Assembly: GCF_014235875.1 (NCBI RefSeq)
Contig: NZ_JACJUK010000004.1
Location: forward strand, 1 to 64,000
Direction: 5' to 3'
Source of the DNA: Croceivirga lutea
GTDB taxonomy: Bacteria > Bacteroidota > Bacteroidia > Flavobacteriales > Flavobacteriaceae
DNA: 64,000 nucleotides
Of this stretch, positions 27,637 through 35,200 are shown piece after piece. The notes beneath the pieces are model-generated. The model saw nothing but the letters and a program-made list of their open reading frames with translations. It ran no database searches and was not told where the DNA came from. Position 1 is the stretch's first letter. Every line of letters begins with the position of its first letter. The translations under genes were made by a program, and so were the position numbers.

Positions 27637-28698
27637 ATGAGCAAAACCTATAAGATAGCAGTAGTCAATGGGGATGGCATCGGTAATGAGATAGTGCCAG
27701 CAGGCGTTTCCATCATTAATGAGGTGGCCAAAAAATACAATTTCGAGGTGGAGACCGAAGACTTTTCTTGGGGTGCAGGACATTACCTGAAGCACGGAGA
27801 GTTTATGCCGGAAAACGGCATCGAGACACTTAAACAATTCGATGCCATTTATTTTGGTGCAGTTGGATTACCGGAAGTTGATGATACCTTACCCGCTAAA
27901 GACTATACATTTAAGGTAAGAACCGACCTGCAGCAATATGTCAACTACCGTCCGGTTAAATTGTTTTCGGGAGTTAAAAGTCCGTTGCGGGATAAAACCG
28001 AAAAAGACATTGACTTCGTCATCATTAGGGAAAACAACGAGGGCGAATTTGTTCAGAACGGTAAGATTTTTTATCCAGATACACCCAATGGCTGTGCGGT
28101 AGATACCAGTATGGTGACCCGTTTGGGCGTTGAGCGCATTGCGCATTACTCTTTTAAACTCGCACGAACCCGGAGAAAAAAAGTAACCAATGTGACCAAA
28201 TCAAATACACTGATTTATTCCTTGGGCTATTGGGACAAGGTCATGCAAGAGGTGGCGGACCAATACCCAGATGTGGAATACAGTAAGATGTATGTGGATA
28301 ATGCTTCGGCCAGTTTTGTTTTAAAACCTGAAGTTTTTGATGTGATTGTGACCACGAACATGATTGGGGATATCCTTTCTGATTTGGGAGGGGCCATTAT
28401 GGGTAGTCTAGGTTTGGGAGGAAGCGGAAATATCAATCCGGAAAAGGAATTTCCGTCCATGTTTGAACCCATCCACGGTTCAGCACCTGACATTGCTGGG
28501 CAAAATATTGCCAACCCCATAGGCCAAATTTGGTCTGCAGCCATTATGTTGGAGCATTTAGGGGAAAAAGCCGCTGCGGATAATATCGTTGAGGCCATAG
28601 AACATGCCACAGCAGGGGGCGATTTGACCAAGGATTTAAAAGGAAACGCGTCTACGTCTGAAATTGCAGAACGCATCAGTTCCTTCATCAATAGCTAG
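27637..28698 (+). CDS. Tartrate dehydrogenase/decarboxylase-like enzyme (isocitrate/isopropylmalate dehydrogenase family)
   Basis: The 353-residue protein has the family start KIAVVNGDGIGNEIVP and the substrate region VRTDLQQYVNYRPV. IIRENNEGEFVQNGKIF, VTTNMIGDILSDLGGAIMGSLGLG and MFEPIHGSAPDIAGQNIANP follow. The metal-binding Asp residues and the NAD-binding HGSAPDIAG are intact. Members oxidise a (2R)-hydroxyacid and decarboxylate the beta-keto product; the YVNYRP pattern favours tartrate or D-malate-like substrates over isopropylmalate. It leads an operon with a four-carbon acid sugar kinase, which suggests a tetronate or its phosphate as substrate. True leuB function is unlikely from the context. 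Confidence 0.85.
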   Translation: MSKTYKIAVVNGDGIGNEIVPAGVSIINEVAKKYNFEVETEDFSWGAGHYLKHGEFMPENGIETLKQFDAIYFGAVGLPEVDDTLPAKDYTFKVRTDLQQYVNYRPVKLFSGVKSPLRDKTEKDIDFVIIRENNEGEFVQNGKIFYPDTPNGCAVDTSMVTRLGVERIAHYSFKLARTRRKKVTNVTKSNTLIYSLGYWDKVMQEVADQYPDVEYSKMYVDNASASFVLKPEVFDVIVTTNMIGDILSDLGGAIMGSLGLGGSGNINPEKEFPSMFEPIHGSAPDIAGQNIANPIGQIWSAAIMLEHLGEKAAADNIVEAIEHATAGGDLTKDLKGNASTSEIAERISSFINS

Positions 28699-28703
28699 TT
28701 TTT

Positions 28704-29348
28704 ATGGAAGGCTTTGGGGACAAAAAAATCATTGATTTAACACTGACCTTGACCAATGAGATGAAGGGGGTGTCCATCACGGAGGCTAGGAATTTGACCA
28801 AAGATGGATGGAACGCCAGTACGTTGGAACTGTATTCCCACATTGGCACCCATATGGATGCCCCTTTACATTTTGAGGTCAACCAACAGAGTATTGATGA
28901 AATTGCCGTAGAACGCTTTATTAGACAAGCTTGGGTCGTTGACCTCTCTGATATTTCTCCTAGTGCAATGATTACCGTTGCCGATATGGCTCCGATTGCC
29001 GATAACATCCAAAAAGGGGAAAGCCTCATAATACGAACGGATTGGAGCAAAAAGTTGGGCACAAAAAGCTATCGTGATGAACTGCCCAGAATAAGTGAAG
29101 AGCTGGCCCAATGGCTGGGACAAAAAGGTGTGGGTCTATTGGCTATAGAACCGCCTTCGGTAGCTGATGTCAATAATTTGGAAGAGGTGACCAAAATCCA
29201 TACCATATTGATGGAACATGATATTATCATTGTTGAGGGACTAACCAACCTAGATGCGCTCACAAAGAATCAAGTCATCTTGATTGCCACACCTTTAAAA
29301 ATAATGAGGGGAGACGGAGCCCCCGCTAGGGTTTTGGCCTTGGAATAA
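28704..29348 (+). CDS. Cyclase family metal-dependent hydrolase
   Basis: The 214-residue protein belongs to the cyclase/kynurenine formamidase-like family (PF04199). HIGTHMDAPLHF is the family metal-binding signature, and the C-terminal VEGLTNLDAL and TPLKIMRGDGAPARVLA fit the fold. Known members open amide or lactone-like bonds with Mn2+ or Zn2+. In this acid-sugar operon a lactone-opening role is plausible. It begins 5 bases after the dehydrogenase stop and ends 6 bases before the kinase start. Confidence 0.83.
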   Translation: MEGFGDKKIIDLTLTLTNEMKGVSITEARNLTKDGWNASTLELYSHIGTHMDAPLHFEVNQQSIDEIAVERFIRQAWVVDLSDISPSAMITVADMAPIADNIQKGESLIIRTDWSKKLGTKSYRDELPRISEELAQWLGQKGVGLLAIEPPSVADVNNLEEVTKIHTILMEHDIIIVEGLTNLDALTKNQVILIATPLKIMRGDGAPARVLALE

Positions 29349-29354
29349 GAAATT

Positions 29355-30734
29355 ATGAACGACCAGACCATCTTAGCATCCATTAAAGAGGGTGAACGTT
29401 TAAAAGGGCGTCAAAGGGAGGTGTGTGAATTTTTAAATAAAAATCCGCGTACCATCGTGATTTTGGACGACGACCCTACAGGCACCCAAACCGTTCAAAA
29501 TATTCCGGTAATAACCAATTGGTCCGAAGAAATCTTAGCGCTAGAAATGCAGCACAGTAGTGTATTTTTTGTGTTGACGAATTCCCGTGCATTACAAAAA
29601 AGTGAAGCGGTCGAATTGGCCGAGACTTTGGGTAAGCGTCTAAAAAAACTAGCAACGACACACGATAAAAAATTGATTGTCATCAGCCGCGGAGATTCGA
29701 CATTGCGCGGTCATTATCCTGATGAGGTCGAGGTTTTGGCAAAAGCATTGGGTCATCAAGACGGAAAACATGCCCTGATTCCCGCTTTTTTTGAGGGAGG
29801 ACGGTTCACTTATAAAGACATTCATTATGTCCGCGAAGAAGACCACTTTGTGCCTGCAGCGGAGACCCCTTTTGCCAAGGACAGCACTTTTGGATATAAC
29901 AACTCGAATTTACATGATTATGTTTTGGAAAAATATCAGGGTGATTTGACCACAGATAAAATTGTTTCAGCAAGTATTGATACCTTACGTTCGGGGGGAG
30001 TTTCAAAGGAACTTTCAGAAAAGATTCGAACCCAGTATTGTATTGTTGTCAATGCCACTGTCCATGCCGACCTCGAAAATTTCGCATTGGCGGCCTTACG
30101 ATCCGGTCAGGATATCGTATTCAGAACCGCAGCTTCTTTTGTAAATGCCATTCTGGGGCAACGGCCTGCTAACTTATTGGATAAAACGGATATTGTCCAT
30201 CAAGAAAGCACGGGTGGATTGATTGTCATTGGTTCATACGTTCCGAAAACTACGGCCCAATTGAACATCCTAAAAAACCATTATGACGCTGAATATGTGG
30301 AGTTGGATGTCAACGCGCTTTTCACAGATGCCCATTTAGAAGATACTTTAGCAAAAAAAGCAAGGCTGTTAGATGATGCTTTAGAAAATGGAAAAAATAT
30401 AGTGGTTTATACCAGCCGAAAAGTAAAAACGGGAAGCAGCAAAGAAGAAAGTCTTGCCATTGTCAATGTAGTATCCCAAGCCTTGACCAAGCTGGTTGAA
30501 ATGATTGGGGTACAACCCCGATTTATTTTGGCAAAAGGGGGCATTACCTCAAGTGATATTGCCGTAAAATCATTGAACATACAACGCGCAAGGGTGTTGG
30601 GGCAACTCATAAAAGGGGTGCCCGTTTGGCAGGCCAATGAAAAATCAAAGTTCCCGGCGATTCCCTACATCGTTTTTCCTGGAAATGTAGGTAGCGACTA
30701 CGATTTGTATAACGCATTAAAAAAGTTGGAATGA
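29355..30734 (+). CDS. Four-carbon acid sugar kinase (OtnK/DUF1537 family)
   Basis: The 459-residue protein has the N-terminal substrate domain with ILDDDPTGTQTVQNIPV and VISRGDSTLRGHYPDE. Its C-terminal nucleotide domain carries GGLIVIGSYVPKTTAQL, LAKGGITSSDIAVKSL and a final YIVFPGNVGSDYDL. Family members phosphorylate D- or L-threonate, D-erythronate or 3-oxo-tetronates at C4 using ATP. They normally work with PdxA2 or with an OtnC-type decarboxylase. Here the partner is the tartrate-dehydrogenase-like enzyme two genes upstream. Its stop overlaps the MFS start by four bases (ATGA). The exact sugar acid cannot be read from the sequence. Confidence 0.9.
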   Translation: MNDQTILASIKEGERLKGRQREVCEFLNKNPRTIVILDDDPTGTQTVQNIPVITNWSEEILALEMQHSSVFFVLTNSRALQKSEAVELAETLGKRLKKLATTHDKKLIVISRGDSTLRGHYPDEVEVLAKALGHQDGKHALIPAFFEGGRFTYKDIHYVREEDHFVPAAETPFAKDSTFGYNNSNLHDYVLEKYQGDLTTDKIVSASIDTLRSGGVSKELSEKIRTQYCIVVNATVHADLENFALAALRSGQDIVFRTAASFVNAILGQRPANLLDKTDIVHQESTGGLIVIGSYVPKTTAQLNILKNHYDAEYVELDVNALFTDAHLEDTLAKKARLLDDALENGKNIVVYTSRKVKTGSSKEESLAIVNVVSQALTKLVEMIGVQPRFILAKGGITSSDIAVKSLNIQRARVLGQLIKGVPVWQANEKSKFPAIPYIVFPGNVGSDYDLYNALKKLE

Positions 30735-31999
30735 GCACAAAGAACCATTTTCCGAAGCGCTACTTTATGGTGGCCGGCACATTTTTACTGGCCCTGTTGC
30801 TATATATTGACCGAATCTGCATCTCAGTGGCGAAAGAGCCGATTTCTGCAAGTTTAGATCTAAACGATAAGCAAATGGGCTGGGTATTGGCTGCGTTTTC
30901 CTTGGGGTATGCGTTCTTTCAAACCCCATCGGGACTCATGGCCGACAAATACGGTCCTAGAAAAATACTGGCAGGTATTGTCACCTTGTGGTCCACGTTT
31001 ACCGCATTAACGGCCGCCGCTTGGAATTTCAGTTCACTATTGGTGGTCCGTTTTCTTTTTGGTGCGGGCGAAGCAGGCGCATTTCCTGGCATGTCGCGGG
31101 CCATTTACAATTGGTTTCCGTTACAAGAACGAGGTATCGTAACAGGTATCAATTTTTCGGGTTCAAGATTGGGTGCGGCATTTGCGTTGCCCTTAGTAGC
31201 TTGGATGATTGAGGATTTTGGATGGAGAACTACATTCTTGGTTTTGGGAGTGATTGGAGTAGTTTGGGCTTTGGGCTGGTATTTTTTGTTCAGGGATAGG
31301 CCCGAAGAACATAAGGGTATTTCAGACGGCGAAAAAGAATACATATTGGCCACTAGGCAAGATAAAAAAGTGTCTGCCGCTAAAGAGAAAATAAGTTTTC
31401 GCCAACTGTCAAAATCCAAAAACATGTGGTTGGCCATGGGGCAATATTTCTGCAGTAATTTCACCTTCTTTTTTGCGTTGACGTGGTTGTTTCCCCATAT
31501 CAAGAAAGAATATGGTCTTGAAACTGTTGAGGCGGGATTGTATACGGCGGTACCCTTAATATTCGGAGCTTTTGGCAACTGGTTTGCAGGTTGGTTGATC
31601 GATAGGATTTTTTCTAAAGGCAATTGGGACAAGTCTCGAATTTTACCAGCATCCTTGGGTTTTGCCTTGGCCGCTATTGGGCTGATTGGCAGTATTTATA
31701 TGGATTCTGCCATAGGTGCCATTATCATGTTGAGCATCGCCATTTTTGGTGCCGATATGACCTTACCGCCCTCCTGGGCCTTTTGTGTGGATATTGGCAA
31801 ACAAAATTCAGGAGCCATATCGGGTACGATGAACATGGCCGGAAACATAGGCGCATTTATAACGGCCCTATTATTTCCGTATCTTTTGGATTGGACAGGC
31901 TCTACAACCTTATTTTTTGTTGTAGGGGCGATTTTGAATATTATTGCGATTTTCTTGTGGTCAAAAATGCGGCCCCAATATCACTTTACTGAATACTAA
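30731..31999 (+). CDS. MFS transporter of the anion:cation symporter family
   Basis: The 422-residue protein has 12 predicted membrane segments. The ACS-type marks are LLYIDRICISVAKEPI in helix 1, GLMADKYGPRK in the first cytoplasmic loop, FLFGAGEAGAFPGMSRAIYNWFP and ERGIVTGINFSGSRLGAAF. Relatives import hexuronates, galactarate, tartrate or similar organic anions with protons. It overlaps the acid sugar kinase gene, so a tetronate or aldonate is the likely cargo. It adds a second acid-sugar importer next to the TRAP system at 52933-55688. Confidence 0.9.
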   Translation: MSTKNHFPKRYFMVAGTFLLALLLYIDRICISVAKEPISASLDLNDKQMGWVLAAFSLGYAFFQTPSGLMADKYGPRKILAGIVTLWSTFTALTAAAWNFSSLLVVRFLFGAGEAGAFPGMSRAIYNWFPLQERGIVTGINFSGSRLGAAFALPLVAWMIEDFGWRTTFLVLGVIGVVWALGWYFLFRDRPEEHKGISDGEKEYILATRQDKKVSAAKEKISFRQLSKSKNMWLAMGQYFCSNFTFFFALTWLFPHIKKEYGLETVEAGLYTAVPLIFGAFGNWFAGWLIDRIFSKGNWDKSRILPASLGFALAAIGLIGSIYMDSAIGAIIMLSIAIFGADMTLPPSWAFCVDIGKQNSGAISGTMNMAGNIGAFITALLFPYLLDWTGSTTLFFVVGAILNIIAIFLWSKMRPQYHFTEY

Positions 32000-33031
32000 A
32001 TGAAAAAACTAAGAGCGGTTGCCGTAGGCATAGGGTACTTTAGCCGGTTTCAGTATGAAGCTTGGTCAAGGTTGGATGAGGTAGAATTAACTGCCATTTG
32101 CGGTAGGGATTTAGGGAGGACAAAAGCCTTTGCGGCCAACTATGGTGTGCCAAATGCGTATATCGATGTCAACGAAATGCTAGAGCAAGAAAAGCCCGAT
32201 TTCATTGACATTATTACCCCGCCTGAAACTCATTTGGAGTTCTGTAGATTGGCGGCCCAAAAGGGCGTACATAGTATTTGCCAAAAACCAATAGCGCCAA
32301 CCTTTGAGGAAGCAGAAAAAATTGCAGCATTGACTACGGAATATGGGGTGCGCATTATGGTACATGAAAACTTTAGGTTTCAACCATGGCATCGGGAAAT
32401 TAAAAAATTACTGAACCAAAATATAATTGGTGACCAACTGCTTGCACTGCAATGGCGTATGCGTATGGGCGATGGTTGGCAGGAAGACGCTTATATGAAC
32501 CGTCAACCCTATTTCAGGGAAATGAAGCAACTTTTAATGTACGAAACAGGAGTGCATCTTATTGACGTGCTGCGTTATTTTGGGGGAGATATTAACCAAG
32601 TACTTGCGAAATTAAAACGCTTTAACACCAATATTAAAGGGGAAGACACGGCCCTAGTACTGTGCGATTTTTCAAAAGGTGGTACTGCAATTATAGATGC
32701 AGGTCGTTATCATGAGAGCACCTGTTCAAATCCAAGATTGACCTTTGGGGAGGTAAGAATTGAAGGAAATAGAGGTGTTATTCACCTTCTTGAAGATGGT
32801 ACAATTACCATTAAACGTTTAGGGCAGCCGGAAACCGTGCATCCTTATACCTTTGAGGACAAGAATTTTGCTGGTGATTGTGTGTACGCTACACAAAAAC
32901 ACTTTATTGAACAATTGCAATCAGGAGCGCCATTTGAAACTGATGTTCACGACTACCTGACCAATATTAAAATCATTGATAAAATCTACGAATCAAATAA
33001 GAAGAACCTTCCCCAACAGATTAATTCGTAG
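32000..33031 (+). CDS. Cytoplasmic Gfo/Idh/MocA family oxidoreductase
   Basis: The 343-residue protein lacks a signal peptide. It has the NAD-binding start AVAVGIGYFSRFQYEAW, then FIDIITPPETHLEFC and SICQKPIAPTFEEA, where QKP holds the catalytic Lys. The C-terminal sheet contains YETGVHLIDVLRYFGG. It directly abuts the MFS gene and precedes the kelch gene by 2 bases. In the acid-sugar operon it may oxidise the aldose or keto acid before phosphorylation. Substrate unknown. Confidence 0.83.
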   Translation: MKKLRAVAVGIGYFSRFQYEAWSRLDEVELTAICGRDLGRTKAFAANYGVPNAYIDVNEMLEQEKPDFIDIITPPETHLEFCRLAAQKGVHSICQKPIAPTFEEAEKIAALTTEYGVRIMVHENFRFQPWHREIKKLLNQNIIGDQLLALQWRMRMGDGWQEDAYMNRQPYFREMKQLLMYETGVHLIDVLRYFGGDINQVLAKLKRFNTNIKGEDTALVLCDFSKGGTAIIDAGRYHESTCSNPRLTFGEVRIEGNRGVIHLLEDGTITIKRLGQPETVHPYTFEDKNFAGDCVYATQKHFIEQLQSGAPFETDVHDYLTNIKIIDKIYESNKKNLPQQINS

Positions 33032-33033
33032 TT

Positions 33034-34041
33034 ATGGCCAGCATAAAACAAAGGTTGTGTGGGATTGTTGTGATTGTTCTTTTTATCGGTTATCATCATG
33101 ATTTATGGGCTCAGGAAACGGTTAGTATCGACTGGAAGATTTCCCATGCCACTATTGAGGCTGTAGCACGGCATGAGAACAGTTTTGTAGCCCTAGGGGA
33201 TAATTTTTATCTAATCGGAGGAAGGGGTATCAAACCCTTGGCTATCTACGACACCCTAACAAATTCTTGCGGAACAGGTAAAGAACCGCCTATGGAAATT
33301 CATCATTTTCAGGGCGTGGCCTACAACGGTAAGATATATGTTATTGGGGCGATGACCGGAAAGTATCCGTATGAAACCCCAGTACCCAACATACTGATAT
33401 ATGATCCAAAAGAAGATAATTGGGAAATGGGCGCGGAGATTCCCAAAGAGCGACGTAGGGGTTCCTGTGGAGTTGTCATAGATGGGGATAGTGCTTTTCT
33501 GATTAGTGGTATCGTTGATGGGCATAATAGTACCCATGTACCATGGACGGACCGTTTTGATTTCAAGACTCAGAAGTGGACTGTTTTGCACGATGCGCCA
33601 AGAGCGCGTGACCATTTTCATGCCGCCCTAGGAAACGGTAAAATTTATGCAGCTGGCGGAAGAAATTCGTCCTATGCAACCAAGCAGACCTTTGAACTTA
33701 CCATAGCGCCCATTGATGTCTACGATGTTAAAACGGATACGTGGTCTACCTTGGAGAAAGCGCACAATCTGCCCACCGAAAGAGCGGGCTGTTCGGCTGT
33801 ATACTACAATAACAATCTTGTTGTATTAGGCGGGGAAAGTGTGGCCCTAGAATTGGCCCACAATCAGGTGGAAGCCCTTAATTTGGAAACCATGCAATGG
33901 AAAGCATGGAAACCTTTGAATAGGGGTCGACATGGTACCCAAGCCATTCTGCATAATGGAAACATTTACATCGCTGCTGGTAGCGGTAAACGTGGTGGGA
34001 GACCAGAATTGGATTCCATGGAAATATTAGTTTTGGAATGA
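33034..34041 (+). CDS. Exported kelch-repeat beta-propeller protein
   Basis: The 335-residue protein has a signal peptide ending near LWAQ, then about five to six kelch repeats: FYLIGGRGIKPLAIYD, IYVIGAMTGKY, SAFLISGIVDGH, IYAAGGRNSS, LVVLGGESV and IYIAAGSGKRGG. It lacks the Cys, Tyr and His residues of the copper radical oxidase at 1-2315, so it is not a second galactose oxidase. Relatives include sialate mutarotases of the NanM type and uncharacterised sugar-binding propellers. A mutarotase or sugar-acid lactone role in the periplasm is possible. Last gene of the acid-sugar operon, converging on the lactonase-like gene. Confidence 0.78.
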   Translation: MASIKQRLCGIVVIVLFIGYHHDLWAQETVSIDWKISHATIEAVARHENSFVALGDNFYLIGGRGIKPLAIYDTLTNSCGTGKEPPMEIHHFQGVAYNGKIYVIGAMTGKYPYETPVPNILIYDPKEDNWEMGAEIPKERRRGSCGVVIDGDSAFLISGIVDGHNSTHVPWTDRFDFKTQKWTVLHDAPRARDHFHAALGNGKIYAAGGRNSSYATKQTFELTIAPIDVYDVKTDTWSTLEKAHNLPTERAGCSAVYYNNNLVVLGGESVALELAHNQVEALNLETMQWKAWKPLNRGRHGTQAILHNGNIYIAAGSGKRGGRPELDSMEILVLE

Positions 34042-34050
34042 GGTGGCACC

Positions 34051-35196
34051 TTATCGCAATTGGTAAGTATGCATTTGTAAGGTAGAAGGGTTATCCATTT
34101 TAATTTCTTGGGGAAGTTTGGTCAATATTCCCGTTGTCTCATTGCGTTCAAAAATCATTATCGTATTGCTAAATTGATTGGCAACGATCAAATGTTTGCT
34201 GGAAGGACTGAGGCAAAAATTTCTGGGATGTTTGCCATAAGTTGGTTCATGACCAACCAAACTCAATTTTCCAGAATCGCTATCAATGGAAAAAATGGCT
34301 ATGGAATCTTCTTTTGGGCCGCGATTAGAAGTGTATAAATAGCGCCCATCAGGTGAAATATGGATATCCGCTGCGCGATAGAGGTCCTGTTTGGTTGCAT
34401 AGGAAGCATAATCTTCCAAGAACACCAAATCACCATCTGAATAGTGGTAGGCCGTAACTTTTCCACTCAACTCAGAAATCCCATATCCAAATTTTCCATT
34501 GGGATGAAATGTAAAATGTCTTGGACCACTACCTGGTTTTAAGGAGATTTCTTTTGATGCTTGTAATCGTAAAGAACCGGTCTCTGTATCAATTACTTCA
34601 AAGGCACGTATTTTATCGGCCCCTAAATCCTGTCCGAATAAAAACTGGCCATCAGGCGAAAAATTGGTGGAATGCAAATGGGCGGCATCCTGTCGGCCTT
34701 TAATGACACTACTATCCTTAAATTCCAACAGTTGATAATGGGGGTCTAGACTTCCACCTGAATTTATATTGAAAATAGAAATACCAGCATCCGTATAATT
34801 GGAATTTACCAAATACATTCCTGACGGATGTAGGGCAAGATGCGCTGGATTTCTACCTCCCGAGTCCTGCATATTCAATAACTGTAACTTACCTGTCAGG
34901 GAATCCACCGAAAAAGCGGCAACCTTGCCATGAGTTGGTAATTGACTCTCCATAACCGAATAGAGATAGCGCCCATCATCAGAAATTTTTAAAAAAGAGG
35001 GATTAGTGGTCTGTGGTTGTTCGTACAGCAATTCTACCGCTCCGGTAGTATCATCAAATTCATACACCCGAATGCCACTAGCTGGTTGGCCCTGGGTAAA
35101 ACTGCCAACAAAGAGCACGTGTCTCTCTTTTGTGCCTTTACAAGAGAGTAGGAGCACTAGGCAGGCTAGGCCGAAAAGAAAGTTGGGTGCTTTCAT
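34051..35196 (-). CDS. Seven-bladed propeller lactonase-like lipoprotein (6-phosphogluconolactonase family)
   Basis: The 381-residue protein has a lipoprotein signal (CLVLLLSCKG) and the PF10282 lactonase propeller: FVGSFTQGQPASGIRVYEFD, GRNPAHLALHPSG, DAAHLHSTNFSPDGQFLF, GSGPRHFTFHPNGKFGYGISELSG and DIHISPDGRYLYTSNRG. Cytoplasmic relatives hydrolyse 6-phosphogluconolactone. Exported lipoproteins of this type in PULs probably open sugar lactones in the periplasm, for example aldonolactones from oxidised oligosaccharide ends. That would pair well with the copper radical oxidase of this locus, but the link is inferred. It follows the GH2 gene by 4 bases on the minus strand. Confidence 0.82.
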   Translation of the reverse strand: MKAPNFLFGLACLVLLLSCKGTKERHVLFVGSFTQGQPASGIRVYEFDDTTGAVELLYEQPQTTNPSFLKISDDGRYLYSVMESQLPTHGKVAAFSVDSLTGKLQLLNMQDSGGRNPAHLALHPSGMYLVNSNYTDAGISIFNINSGGSLDPHYQLLEFKDSSVIKGRQDAAHLHSTNFSPDGQFLFGQDLGADKIRAFEVIDTETGSLRLQASKEISLKPGSGPRHFTFHPNGKFGYGISELSGKVTAYHYSDGDLVFLEDYASYATKQDLYRAADIHISPDGRYLYTSNRGPKEDSIAIFSIDSDSGKLSLVGHEPTYGKHPRNFCLSPSSKHLIVANQFSNTIMIFERNETTGILTKLPQEIKMDNPSTLQMHTYQLR

Positions 35197-35200
35197 CGGT

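Noticed and set aside
27637-28698. 3-isopropylmalate dehydrogenase (leuB).
   Set aside because: No leucine genes nearby, the substrate-region sequence is of the tartrate/D-malate type, and the operon is for acid sugars.
33034-34041. Kelch protein as a second galactose oxidase.
   Set aside because: It has the propeller repeats but none of the Cys, Tyr and His residues of the copper radical site and is much shorter.
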